In this document: positions 23,686-33,294 of the stretch, one piece after another | Layout of the letters: every line of letters starts with the position of its first letter | How positions within the stretch are numbered: position 1 is the first letter of the stretch | NCBI GenBank assembly: GCA_024232965.1 | Contig: JACKQF010000003.1 | Span: forward strand, 861,127 to 925,126 | Origin: Verrucomicrobiaceae bacterium | GTDB lineage: Bacteria; Verrucomicrobiota; Verrucomicrobiia; Verrucomicrobiales; Verrucomicrobiaceae | Direction: 5' to 3' | Length of the DNA: 64,000 nucleotides | Translations under genes and position numbers: made by a program | The notes under the pieces: generated by a model | Databases searched by the model: none | Told to the model about the DNA's origin: nothing | The model's input: only the letters and a program-made list of their open reading frames with translations

Positions 23686-26667
23686 TTGACAAGATTATCG
23701 AATTTGCATTTCTGCGTGTCTGTTGCGTTCCCTGGCGTTAAGTTCACCCACCTTTCAAGGCATGAGGAACTAGAGCCTGAAAAGCTTCGCAATCGCAAAC
23801 AATCAAGCCCTGCCAAGGGCTATTTAGTCAAACTTCTGGCGGTTCTCGCGGCTGGTCTGCAGATCTCCACGGCAGTTGCAACGGCGGCACCGAGTGGTTA
23901 TTGGATGCTTACGCAATCGGATCGTGTCGATCTTGGGGCTTGTTCTGGATTTGATCTGGTAGTTGTGGAGAGTGATGCCGACCTAGTGGGGAATCGAGCA
24001 GGCCGTACGAAGCTTGTTTTGGCTCGCTTGGAACCAGATCGAGTCGAGACGGGGACAACTGGCCTTGCTGCGGCTTCTGCCGCTGGGGTGGGGTGTATCA
24101 TGCATGCGAACGGCAAGGACGGTGCTCTGGATGTGGCTAGTAAAGGGTGGGTGGACAGCGTGATCGCTCGCCTTCGGGATTTTGATGGGCGTGTGAACGA
24201 TGGCTGGGTTTTGGACGGTTTAGGGCGTTGTCTTCGAAGGCAGGCCTTTGGACATGAGCCGACAGTTGTCATCGCGAAATGGCGGGAGCTTGTGGTGCGG
24301 GTCAAAGCAGCGTTTCCAGAGAAGAAGGTCTTTTTGGGGGACGCAATAGCCGCTACTGGATCGGGGTTCTTTGATGCCGATGGTTTGTTGGTTGAGGGCG
24401 TGCTAGAGCTTGGGGATGAGGATCGCAGTTTAGCCGCTGCGGGAATCCGAGAGGTGGCAGGTTTAGGCAAGACGGTGCTGGCACTGGAGACACGTCCAAT
24501 GACTGCGGTAGTTGAGGCTAACGATGTTGCTGCGCAGTTGCGGCAGCAGGGGGCCTGGCCTTACGTGACCACTTCTGCACGCGAAGGGGTGTCTCTGGCT
24601 CCTTTGAGTGAGCGGAGTCGGCGGATACTGGTTCTTTTCGGTTGGGATCCACTGGCAACCGAAAAGCCAGTGATGTGGCCAGTGGATACCATGACAGCGG
24701 AGCTGTTCCAGACGACTCTGGAATACATGGGCTATGAGGTCGATTATCTGGATGTCGGTCAACAATCTCTGCCAGCTGTGGCGGACTTAGGCTATGCAGC
24801 TGTGCTTTTGGACGCTGAGTTGGTAGTGCCGGCACCAATGGAAGTCGGCATGGTGCGTTGGTTAACGGAGGTGAAGGCGCGCAAAGTGCCAATTCTTTTC
24901 GCGGGAGGGTTTCCCTTTTCTCGGGAAGATGCGGCCGGGGAGTTTGCTGTGAATTTCGGGTTGCGTGGATCAACGCAGGCAATGTCCCATCTGTCGCGAG
25001 TCGAGATCAAAGAAACAGACGAAGCTTTTATCCATTCCGAGACTCCGATTCAGCCTAGGGCGACGGACTATAAGGACTTGGCTGCCCCTGATGGTGCTCA
25101 TGTGATCCTGGGATTGCGTGCTATCGGCGATGATGGGACTCTGTTGCGCTTTGATCCCGTATTCTTGGCCGATTGGGGGGGGATGTGGCTGGAGCCGTAC
25201 ATTATTTTGAGAGCGTCCGCGGATAGCTCGCTGTTTTACATCGATCCCTATAAACTCTTGGCTGCGTGGCTGGAGCCGCTGGGTGTTTTTCCTGCCCCAG
25301 ATGCGACCACGCGAGACGGTCAACGCATCTTCTATTCCCACATTGATGGCGATGGATTTGCCTCGGACAGTGACTTCAAAGGGCACCCCTTTTGTGCCGA
25401 ATTGGTGCGGGACCGGATCTTGAAGGTATTTCCTTTTCCCGTAACGGTCTCGGTTGTAGAGGCGGATATGGGGGCATTGGCGGCGGGGCTGCGTGACGGC
25501 GATGAAGGGAAAATTCAGGAACTCGCGAAATCGATCTATGCATTGCCTCACGTCCAGGCGGCGTCGCACTCTTTTTCGCATCCCTACCAGTGGGACCCTG
25601 ATGATCCCAATCCAGGCGTGTACGATGAGGCGTTCATGGCTCTAAAGGCAGTTGCAAACTATACGAAGGTGGATCCTGAACGGGAGATTCGTGGCTCGAT
25701 CCGCTACATCAACGAGAACCTGCTCCCTGCGGATAAGCGTGTTGAGCTGATGTTGTGGTCGGGGAATTGCCGACCTGGGCGGCGGGCTCTGGAGGTATGC
25801 CGGGAGTTGGGGGTGGAGAACATGAACGGAGGCAACACGATCATCAGCCGGCTCTATCCGGGCGTGGCAGGCATCGCGCCGCGAGTGATCCCATGGGCGG
25901 GCGAGTTGCAAATCAATGCGGCGAACCAAAATGAATTTATGTACGCCAATGGCTGGATGGGGCCATTCTATGGTGGGTTCGCGGATGTGATCGACACCTT
26001 TGAACGCACGGAGGAGCCGATCCGAACGAAGCCGGTGAATGTGTATTATCACTTCTACAGCGCCACGAGTCTGTCAGCGCTGCGGGCGCTCGAAAAGATC
26101 CACCGATGGTGCGCGAGCCAGTCGCTGCATAGTGTCACAGCGCGTCAGTATGCAGGGATCGTGAGAGATGCTTGGCGGACGCGCGTCTATGAGCTTGGCA
26201 ACAGGTATTGGCTAATGGCCAATGCCGGTGACTGCCGTACCTTCCGACTTCCTGCATCCGTGGGCAGGCCTGATCTGGCGTCATCACTTGGCGTCACGGG
26301 CTGGGCGGAAAAGGGAGACGATCTCTTCATCCACACAAATGGTAGTGCTGAGACGATTCTGAAAATGCAGGACACTCGGATAGATCCGCCATCGGCATCG
26401 GAGGCTTATTTGAGGTTGGTCGGAGCTTCGTCAGAGCTGACTGTCCACAACCATGAAACCTGGAAATTTAGCTTCACGATCAAAGACCTGCGACCGACTT
26501 CCGTCATGCTGGCTGGGTTGCCCGCGGGCGCAGAATGCGACCTTTCCATCAACGGTGAACTTACCACCCAGAAGACCGATGAACGCGGTCGTCTGACGCT
26601 TTCCTTGCCCAATTCCGCCGATGTGATGGTGGACGCCTCCCGTGCTCGCTATGCCACCTCTCCATAA
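23686..26667 (+). CDS. PelA-like hydrolase/deacetylase of exopolysaccharide
   Basis: Up to 993 residues from a TTG; a later start such as GTG at 23716 is possible, and the signal peptide lies at about residues 48-68 (LVKLLAVLAAGLQIS...ATAAPS). The hydrolase-like part has D177 in GWVLDGLG and E237 in LLVEGVLE as candidate acids. A reductase-like middle (RRILVLFGWDPLAT, MGYEVDYLDVG) follows, then a deacetylase part with YSHIDGDGF (D554, D556) and SHSFSHPY (H628, H632), giving a D-x-D and H-x3-H metal site, and a C-terminal beta domain. This order matches PelA of Pseudomonas. It likely deacetylates and trims a periplasmic amino-sugar polymer. Two TPR genes follow in the same direction. Confidence 0.75.
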   Translation: MTRLSNLHFCVSVAFPGVKFTHLSRHEELEPEKLRNRKQSSPAKGYLVKLLAVLAAGLQISTAVATAAPSGYWMLTQSDRVDLGACSGFDLVVVESDADLVGNRAGRTKLVLARLEPDRVETGTTGLAAASAAGVGCIMHANGKDGALDVASKGWVDSVIARLRDFDGRVNDGWVLDGLGRCLRRQAFGHEPTVVIAKWRELVVRVKAAFPEKKVFLGDAIAATGSGFFDADGLLVEGVLELGDEDRSLAAAGIREVAGLGKTVLALETRPMTAVVEANDVAAQLRQQGAWPYVTTSAREGVSLAPLSERSRRILVLFGWDPLATEKPVMWPVDTMTAELFQTTLEYMGYEVDYLDVGQQSLPAVADLGYAAVLLDAELVVPAPMEVGMVRWLTEVKARKVPILFAGGFPFSREDAAGEFAVNFGLRGSTQAMSHLSRVEIKETDEAFIHSETPIQPRATDYKDLAAPDGAHVILGLRAIGDDGTLLRFDPVFLADWGGMWLEPYIILRASADSSLFYIDPYKLLAAWLEPLGVFPAPDATTRDGQRIFYSHIDGDGFASDSDFKGHPFCAELVRDRILKVFPFPVTVSVVEADMGALAAGLRDGDEGKIQELAKSIYALPHVQAASHSFSHPYQWDPDDPNPGVYDEAFMALKAVANYTKVDPEREIRGSIRYINENLLPADKRVELMLWSGNCRPGRRALEVCRELGVENMNGGNTIISRLYPGVAGIAPRVIPWAGELQINAANQNEFMYANGWMGPFYGGFADVIDTFERTEEPIRTKPVNVYYHFYSATSLSALRALEKIHRWCASQSLHSVTARQYAGIVRDAWRTRVYELGNRYWLMANAGDCRTFRLPASVGRPDLASSLGVTGWAEKGDDLFIHTNGSAETILKMQDTRIDPPSASEAYLRLVGASSELTVHNHETWKFSFTIKDLRPTSVMLAGLPAGAECDLSINGELTTQKTDERGRLTLSLPNSADVMVDASRARYATSP

Positions 26668-28843
26668 TGAACCCCCACCGCGGGTCTTTCCGCTGAGGAC
26701 TCTGCTGGTGCTGCTGGCAGTGACGGTTGGCGTATCGCTGTGGCTCGTGCCACGGCAGGAGGAACTTGTGGCGAGATTGTTCAAAGATCAGCAGTATGAG
26801 CGGATCGCTGGTGTGCTTCGCAATGGTTTGGCGGGGACTGGTGTATCAGTCGATGACCGATTGCTACGCAATCTTTCTGCTGAGCAGTTGGCTGTTCTCG
26901 GGCAATTACTGCGGTTGACGCCACGCGAACAATTGCACGCTGTGTTTGCCCCCGGGCGCGGGCCAAAGTATGATCAGTTGATCCACGGACTGGTCCTTGG
27001 GGCGATCCAATATGTGGACGTTATCCCGCCTGCTGAGGCTTGGGAGATCATCTCCCCTGAGATGATGCGGCTCTCCGAAGCGCAGCAAATGGATGTCCTG
27101 CAACTGTTGGCACAAAACTCGCTGGCACTAACTTCGCCTCGTTTGGCCGCGCAGTTGCTGATCAAAGCGTCAGCGCTGCCGTCCGCAACGGCGGGGCAGG
27201 TCCGACGCATGGGGGATGCCTGCCGCTGGTGTTCTCAGTCGTTGCGCGGCGCTTTAGAGATTCGGCGTTGGACGCGCCTACATCGGGATTCGCCAGAGGC
27301 GAGTGACCTCTTAGCCTTTGCTCGTAGCCTTGCGCTCGAAGGAGGGAATGCTGCTATGGCGTTAGAGCTGCAGTTGCAGCGGTTGGAAATCTTGGCGGTC
27401 TCAAACGGTCTAACTGCGGAGGAGATGGCGGAGACTTATAGTTTGGCCCAGCAGTCGAGTAAGACCGCGACCATCCTGCCGTGGATCCAACGTTACGTTG
27501 AGACTTTGCCTGAGCACCAGTTGGACTGGAATGGGCTACGTAGCTTGGCTCAAACAAAACCTGAATCTCTGGAAGCCTATCGACGCTGGCTAACGCAGTT
27601 GGCGCAAGTATCTGACTGGAATTCGGCTTTCTCGACATCGTTTGAGATGCATCTGCGCCTCACCGCGATGGGGGACCTGAATTCGCTGGATCGCTGCATC
27701 GCCTTGGCCGACTTTCTGGGACGAACCGAAGAATTGGTGCCGGTCCTGCGCGCTATGCAGCCGATGCCAGAGCGAGAGCAGTCTCAGATCGTGCTCGCCA
27801 AAATGTTGGCTGGTCTTGGCGATGACGATGCTGCTCGCCCGCTATATTTGGATTGGGTGAGGAAGCACCCCCAGGATCGCGCAGCAGCCTTTGAATACGC
27901 CTGCCTTGTCGAAGACTTGGGCGAAGAGGATGCGGCGGCGGAAGCTTTTGATGAGTTCGTGAGGCGATTTCCCGATGATGTGCTGGGGATGAAGAAACTC
28001 GCGGAAGGACGCATCCGGCAGGGGAGGTTTGATGAGGCCCTTGCCGTGTATAGCAAGATGCGGAAAGAGGACCATGACTGTGCGACCTTGGAAAACTACG
28101 CGATGCTGGCGGAATCCCTCGATAGACACGACGAGCAGGTGCGGGCATTGCAGATGACCGCAGATCAAATGAAGGTGCCAACGCCGGAGGTCTTCCTGGA
28201 TATTGCTGAGGCTGCGTCCTATTTGGATGATCCGTCGATCCAAACCGAAGCGCTACAGGCTGGGATGAACAAGCTGCCGAACAGCGCTGTGCTGAGGATT
28301 GCTCTGGCGAACGCTTGGCTGAAACTGGAGGAGCCTGAGAAGGTCCTAGACACCCTCCGTGCGGATCCACGGTTGAAGACGAATTTTGAGGCGGTGACAC
28401 TGGCACTCAGTCGCTGTGCGGAAGTGCCTGACCCACGCGCGGTGCTTGACTTTATCGGCGAAGATGTCGAATCGCGTTTTCGATTACCGGTAACGGCCAA
28501 GTTGGACCTTGCAGTGTTGATGCGACTCTGTGGCATCGTCGATAAGGCGGAACGAATTATCGCGGGAGTCCGTGAGTCGAAGGAAAATCTCCCACTCCTA
28601 GCAGAGGCTAGGCACCTCATGGGGGACGGGGATGAGGCGGCGCGTCTTCTGACAACATACTTGGATGGGAACCCGGGCGGCAAGGCGTCCGAATGGCTCT
28701 TTCTTGGGGAACTCTACCAAGAATTGGGGCGGGCGGATGATGCTCAGCATGCCTTCGATCATTCGCTAGACCTGCTGACGGCTGAATTGCCAGAAACTGC
28801 CTATTCTTCTCAGTCGCTGCCACTCCCTCAGACCATCAAGTGA
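26651..28843 (+). CDS. Membrane-anchored TPR protein of the Pel-like locus
   Basis: 730 residues from ATG 26651, 17 bases inside the end of the PelA-like gene; a GTG at 26642 is also possible. A single N-terminal membrane segment (VFPLRTLLVLLAVTVGVSLWLVP) is followed by a long series of TPR-like helical hairpins, for example DDAARPLYLDWVRKHPQDRAAAFEYA, EDAAAEAFDEFVRRFPDDVLG and GRFDEALAVYSKMRKEDHD. It would sit in the periplasm, held at the inner membrane. In Pseudomonas, PelB carries an N-terminal membrane helix, many TPRs and a barrel; here the first two parts make one protein and the barrel is in the next gene (inference). Confidence 0.7.
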   Translation: MPPLHNEPPPRVFPLRTLLVLLAVTVGVSLWLVPRQEELVARLFKDQQYERIAGVLRNGLAGTGVSVDDRLLRNLSAEQLAVLGQLLRLTPREQLHAVFAPGRGPKYDQLIHGLVLGAIQYVDVIPPAEAWEIISPEMMRLSEAQQMDVLQLLAQNSLALTSPRLAAQLLIKASALPSATAGQVRRMGDACRWCSQSLRGALEIRRWTRLHRDSPEASDLLAFARSLALEGGNAAMALELQLQRLEILAVSNGLTAEEMAETYSLAQQSSKTATILPWIQRYVETLPEHQLDWNGLRSLAQTKPESLEAYRRWLTQLAQVSDWNSAFSTSFEMHLRLTAMGDLNSLDRCIALADFLGRTEELVPVLRAMQPMPEREQSQIVLAKMLAGLGDDDAARPLYLDWVRKHPQDRAAAFEYACLVEDLGEEDAAAEAFDEFVRRFPDDVLGMKKLAEGRIRQGRFDEALAVYSKMRKEDHDCATLENYAMLAESLDRHDEQVRALQMTADQMKVPTPEVFLDIAEAASYLDDPSIQTEALQAGMNKLPNSAVLRIALANAWLKLEEPEKVLDTLRADPRLKTNFEAVTLALSRCAEVPDPRAVLDFIGEDVESRFRLPVTAKLDLAVLMRLCGIVDKAERIIAGVRESKENLPLLAEARHLMGDGDEAARLLTTYLDGNPGGKASEWLFLGELYQELGRADDAQHAFDHSLDLLTAELPETAYSSQSLPLPQTIK

Positions 28844-28877
28844 TCCCTTTCTATCTCAAGCCAATCCCGATCAAGCC

Positions 28878-31793
28878 ATGAAAACTAAATACCATCACAA
28901 GGCTTCCGTTAACGTCCTAGCGGGTTGTTTTTTCGCGCTGCTTGTTGCGACCTTTGTGTTGCATGCAGAAGACAACAAACTTGTGACTGAAAAAGTTTCG
29001 CCAACCAAGCCTACTGTGGTGCCTGCGCAACAAGCACCAGTCGTGCCCCCTACTGCAATCGCCGTGGAAGAATTGCGCCCTGCCACGTCTGCTTCGGTTC
29101 CGGACAGTCTGCTTCCACCTCCTGGTGCGCCGGTCGCGGCGGCGACCAGTCCTGGCCCTTTGGAGGATGGTGAGGAAGTTCAGCGTCCGCTGCCATTCAG
29201 CGAACAAGAGTTGCGTGTGTTGAGGTCATCTGCATCGCTCCCCATCGAACAATTAGTGCAGTTGATGACAGTGTATGAAAAACTGGAAAACGTGGCAATG
29301 ATGGATGCGCTCGTACGTGCGATTCTGAAACGTGATCCGACCAATGAGGAAGCGCTCCGTGTCCAGGGGACACTTTCTCCAGAGGTGGAGACCCGTTCTG
29401 CTGGTTACTTGGATGCGCTGTCACTGCAAGTATTGAAAGGGGAAAAGGTGGAAGATACCGACTCTGTTGCGCTTCAGGCCAATGCTCTCGTGATGGAAGG
29501 GCGCGCAATTGATGCGGTGACCCTTTTGGAGAAACTGCAGAAGCAACAGTTCGCAGGAGCGTGGTTCCCCTATCTCGACGATCTTGCTGAGGCCGTCGCC
29601 GAGGTGGGGGATCTGAATCGCGCCGAGAAGCTCTACCAAGAGATTTCCGCAGACACTCGATTTGCGCTCGAAACGCGACAAGAGGCGATGCAACTTTTGC
29701 CCTCAATTGCTCTGCGCAAGCGAATCGCGAATCTACGCCAAGCCGCTCGCGGGAACCCTGCACAATTGGTGGTTTCGGCGGAAGGGTTGCTCCGTGAAAT
29801 GCCCAATCAATACGAAGCGATCGTGTTCTACATTGAGGCTTTGGACAAAGCCAGTCTCTATGATCGGGCGGTGGACTTTTTGACCGAAATGAAGCGCAAA
29901 GAAGGCAACCCCGAAGGATGGGCGTGGGAGCCAACGTTGGCCTATGCCTACTACGGTGGACGGAAATTTGATGAAGCCCTCGGGCGCTTTCAAGCAATCA
30001 GCGCCAGTCCTGCCTATGACCCCGTCACGCGCATGGATGCGGACAGCATGCTGGTGGAAATCAAAGTGACACAAATTGTCATGGATGGGATGTCGGGCAT
30101 TGAACAGGGCCAGAAGAGTCGAGCCGAAGCTGCATTGAAACGGCTGGAGACAGACTACCCCAATCATCCTGACACCCTGGGCTATCGGGCATTGTTGTTG
30201 GCCAAGAACGGTCATTCAGATGAGGCTCTACAACTGCTGATGGCGAAAAAGTCTGAGGCGGTCGCCCAGGGGTTGCCATTTACCCAGCAGGACTCCGTGG
30301 CAGATGTGTACCTAGCTAGGAAGGAATTTGATAAAGCTCGCAGCGCCACATATGAGATCATCAACGAGCCGAGCTACGATTTATCGATGAAGCAGTCCGC
30401 AGTGGAAATGTTAGACGAGATTGCGCTGGCAGAGCTGATGGAGAAAGGGTCTATAGCTCTTCAAGATGGTAATCGCAGGGATGCGAGGGTGATTTTGGGG
30501 CAACTCCAGCAGATCGCACCTCAGAGTATCGATGTTCGAGTGTTCCAAGCGGAGGTCGAGTTAGCATACAACCAAGTAGAGCTAGCGTACGAACAACTGT
30601 CCGCCATCAAAGCGGCGATGCCGATCGGTTCAATGCAGTTTGCGGGGCAGAATGCCTTGGCGATGGCTCAGTACCGTCTTGGCGATCTTGAATCGGCTGA
30701 TCGTGGGTTTGAGGAAATCGAGCGGGGGTGGGGTTATGCTGTCGAAGATGTCTTTGATGCCTTCTGGCAGCGGCGCGCATTGGCTCCTCAACTGCGGGCC
30801 AATGGCACTTTTGACACCCTTTTCCAAGATGACAACGAGGGGCAGGCGCTGACAACGGAGGTGCGCTATGCATCCGGTTGGCACAACAATTGGCGTTTCG
30901 GTGCCTTCGGGATCATGGATCTACAATGGTTAGATGAGACGAGCACCTTCGTCGAAGGGGCAAACCATCAGCGCTATGAAGCCGGGGTAAGTGTACAGCG
31001 TCGTTTCTCAAAGGGGCGCTACGTGGAGGCTCATATCGGTGGCTATGGAGACGGCGTCCTCTATGGTTTTGAAGTTGGTAAATTTGCCAACCCTGGGATC
31101 TATTGGTCTCTGGGGTTCGAGGGCAATGCACGCGGTATGCAGAGTTCGTCCTTGGCTGCGATCAATGGGCGCGAAGATCGCGTTCAGTTTCAGGTGGGCG
31201 GCGTGATCACGGATCGCTGGGTCTTTGAATTGGATGGCAATTACTTCTGGTCTAAGGTCGGTGGGGATCGACTTGGTCAAGGGTTCACGCTCAACGGCGC
31301 GGTGGACTACATCATCAAGGCTGAAACTCCCACACGCGCGGAATGGTCAGTGGGCTACTATGCCGAATACCAGCGCTTCAAGGGGCGCAGTTCACTACCT
31401 CCATCGGTGCGCCGCGAGGTGCGCAAGGCGCTGCAACCTCAGACACAGGTAAAGTCTGCCTTGGCTGCGAACGAGGAGCTGCGTGGGGCTTTGCCTGCCG
31501 ACTTTGGCTCTGAGGTTATGGATTCGCTCATCGATCCAGAGACCAATCGCCATGGCGTGCGGATGACTGTGCGGAAGCATTTCGGCGACCGCTGGGCTGC
31601 GTATGTCCAGGGGCGCGTCTACTATGCAGCCGACGACAAGAGCGTGGAGTATGCAGCATCAGTGGGGGCGGAGTACTACTTGAGTCAGTCTGCACTGATT
31701 TACGCGGAGCTTCGCTATGACTCCAATGGCCGTGCACTGGGCACTGGCAGTGGTGTAGTCGAGGCGAATGTTGGCGGAATGCTACTGTTCTGA
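28878..31793 (+). CDS. TPR and beta-barrel outer-membrane protein, PelB-like
   Basis: 971 residues with an N-terminal hydrophobic segment (residues 10-30), a proline-rich linker, and TPR-type repeats from about 100 to 640, for example GRAIDAVTLLEKLQKQQFAG, YDRAVDFLTEMKRKEG and GHSDEALQLLMAKKSEAVAQG. From about 640 the sequence changes to alternating aromatic strands (WHNNWRFGAFGIMDLQW, YEAGVSVQRRFSKGRYVEAHIGG, GRVYYAADDKSVEYAASVGAEYYL) and ends with phenylalanine, as outer-membrane barrels do. This matches the C-terminal architecture of PelB, the export pore for Pel. It begins 34 bases after the TPR gene. A PelC-type lipoprotein is not seen. Confidence 0.75.
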   Translation: MKTKYHHKASVNVLAGCFFALLVATFVLHAEDNKLVTEKVSPTKPTVVPAQQAPVVPPTAIAVEELRPATSASVPDSLLPPPGAPVAAATSPGPLEDGEEVQRPLPFSEQELRVLRSSASLPIEQLVQLMTVYEKLENVAMMDALVRAILKRDPTNEEALRVQGTLSPEVETRSAGYLDALSLQVLKGEKVEDTDSVALQANALVMEGRAIDAVTLLEKLQKQQFAGAWFPYLDDLAEAVAEVGDLNRAEKLYQEISADTRFALETRQEAMQLLPSIALRKRIANLRQAARGNPAQLVVSAEGLLREMPNQYEAIVFYIEALDKASLYDRAVDFLTEMKRKEGNPEGWAWEPTLAYAYYGGRKFDEALGRFQAISASPAYDPVTRMDADSMLVEIKVTQIVMDGMSGIEQGQKSRAEAALKRLETDYPNHPDTLGYRALLLAKNGHSDEALQLLMAKKSEAVAQGLPFTQQDSVADVYLARKEFDKARSATYEIINEPSYDLSMKQSAVEMLDEIALAELMEKGSIALQDGNRRDARVILGQLQQIAPQSIDVRVFQAEVELAYNQVELAYEQLSAIKAAMPIGSMQFAGQNALAMAQYRLGDLESADRGFEEIERGWGYAVEDVFDAFWQRRALAPQLRANGTFDTLFQDDNEGQALTTEVRYASGWHNNWRFGAFGIMDLQWLDETSTFVEGANHQRYEAGVSVQRRFSKGRYVEAHIGGYGDGVLYGFEVGKFANPGIYWSLGFEGNARGMQSSSLAAINGREDRVQFQVGGVITDRWVFELDGNYFWSKVGGDRLGQGFTLNGAVDYIIKAETPTRAEWSVGYYAEYQRFKGRSSLPPSVRREVRKALQPQTQVKSALAANEELRGALPADFGSEVMDSLIDPETNRHGVRMTVRKHFGDRWAAYVQGRVYYAADDKSVEYAASVGAEYYLSQSALIYAELRYDSNGRALGTGSGVVEANVGGMLLF

Positions 31794-31851
31794 TTCTGAG
31801 AATTGCATCCTTCGTCGCCAAATCGGCTGCTGATGGGACGTTCATTGTTCC

Positions 31852-33216
31852 ATGAGTCCTATTTCCCGTCTGGTTACCGTCTTTGCAATCTGGGCACTGG
31901 TTGGTGGTGGCTTCGTTTGTGCCGCTTCTCAAGACGGAGCGCCTATCAGCGATGAATGGGTGTTTTGGTCTCCTCGGCAGGAGGCGATGCCGGAACATTC
32001 GATCTTGTCAAAAGGGGGGCGCGAAGGGAAGGGGGGGCTAGTGATCGAGACAGGAGAAGGTGAACAATGGATCGGTTGCTGGTCGCGGACGCTTCCGGTG
32101 ATCGGTGGGCAACACTATCAGTTTGAGGCCTGGCGTAAGTTCCGCGATATCCCCCACCCGCGACGTTCTGTGGTCGTTCGGGTGAGTTGGCGTGATGAAA
32201 AAGGTGCCGCAGTGTTCTGGGAAGAACCCGCCAAGGCGGGATACAATAAAGGGAAAGCTCCACGTGCAGAGCCGGAGTATCCGCAAGATATCGGAGATGG
32301 CGGAGATGATTGGGGACGCTTTAGTGATGTATTACGAGCGCCAATGGGGGCACGGCGTGCTGTGATCGAGTTGTATCTTCAGTGGGTGCCGAATGCTCGG
32401 GTAGAATGGGGGGAGGTATCTCTGACACCGATCTCGCCGCCTGCGCCGAGGATGGTCCGGATGGCGACGGTACATTTTCAACCTCGCGACGGAGAATTGC
32501 CTGAAGACAAACCAAAGCTTTTCGCTCCGCTCATCGCAGAGGCCGCGGCCAAGAAGGCGGACATTGTGGTCTTGCCAGAAACGCTAACGTTTTACGGTAC
32601 TGGCAAGACGATGGAAGAGTGTGCGGAGCCCGTGCCGGGACCTTCGACGGAGTACTTTGGCGGGCTGGCTAAGCAGCATGATCTTTACATCGTTGCCGGC
32701 TTGGTGGAGCGGGAAGGTAAAGTTTTGTACAACGTTGCAGCCTTGATTGGCCCTGATGGTAAGCTTGCTGGAAAGTACCGGAAGGTCTCACTACCGCGCA
32801 GCGAGATTACATCTGGAATCACTCCTGGCCACGACTACCCCGTGTTTCAGACGCGGTTTGGAAAGGTTGGGATGATGGTGTGCTACGATGGCTTTTTCCC
32901 GGAGGTTGCCAGGGAGCTGTCGAACCGCGGTGCGGAGGTAATCGCTTGGCCTGTGTGGGGGTGCAATCCTTTGCTGGCAAGGGCTCGGGCGTGTGAAAAT
33001 CATGTCTATCTCATCAGTAGCACCTACTCAGATGCGGGTGCGGATTGGATGATCTCAGGAATTTTTGATCATTACGGCGATGTCATGGCGAAGGCGAGCG
33101 ATTGGGGCTCGATCGCAATCGCAGAAGCGGATCTCAATGCCCGAACGCACTGGAATAGTCTAGGCGATTTTCGGGCTCAGTTGCCAAGTCATCGGCCGTT
33201 GAAATTGGGGGAGTGA
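31852..33216 (+). CDS. Secreted carbon-nitrogen hydrolase (nitrilase superfamily)
   Basis: 454 residues. A signal peptide (LVTVFAIWALVGGGFVCA) is followed by a beta-rich region of about 180 residues resembling a carbohydrate-binding or jellyroll module (WIGCWSRTLPVIGGQHYQFEAWRK...), then the nitrilase fold. The catalytic triad is complete: E243 in VVLPETL, K311 in KYRKVSLPR and C344 in MVCYDG. It would cleave a C-N bond in the periplasm or outside the cell; the substrate is unknown. It lies 58 bases after the PelB-like gene and 78 bases before the next gene on the same strand. A link to the polysaccharide is possible but only contextual. Confidence 0.85.
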   Translation: MSPISRLVTVFAIWALVGGGFVCAASQDGAPISDEWVFWSPRQEAMPEHSILSKGGREGKGGLVIETGEGEQWIGCWSRTLPVIGGQHYQFEAWRKFRDIPHPRRSVVVRVSWRDEKGAAVFWEEPAKAGYNKGKAPRAEPEYPQDIGDGGDDWGRFSDVLRAPMGARRAVIELYLQWVPNARVEWGEVSLTPISPPAPRMVRMATVHFQPRDGELPEDKPKLFAPLIAEAAAKKADIVVLPETLTFYGTGKTMEECAEPVPGPSTEYFGGLAKQHDLYIVAGLVEREGKVLYNVAALIGPDGKLAGKYRKVSLPRSEITSGITPGHDYPVFQTRFGKVGMMVCYDGFFPEVARELSNRGAEVIAWPVWGCNPLLARARACENHVYLISSTYSDAGADWMISGIFDHYGDVMAKASDWGSIAIAEADLNARTHWNSLGDFRAQLPSHRPLKLGE

Positions 33217-33294
33217 TTTTCGAGCCTCGGTAAATTGCGCTGGGTTTTCAGTGGAAGTTTGGGGCAGTCACTGCCATCGTCCACAAAACACGAA

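Noticed and set aside
33235..33294. Longer start of the unknown membrane protein
   Set aside because: The extra 20 residues (MRWVFSGSLGQSLPSSTKHE) do not resemble a signal or domain, and the ATG at 33295 starts a typical acidic region.
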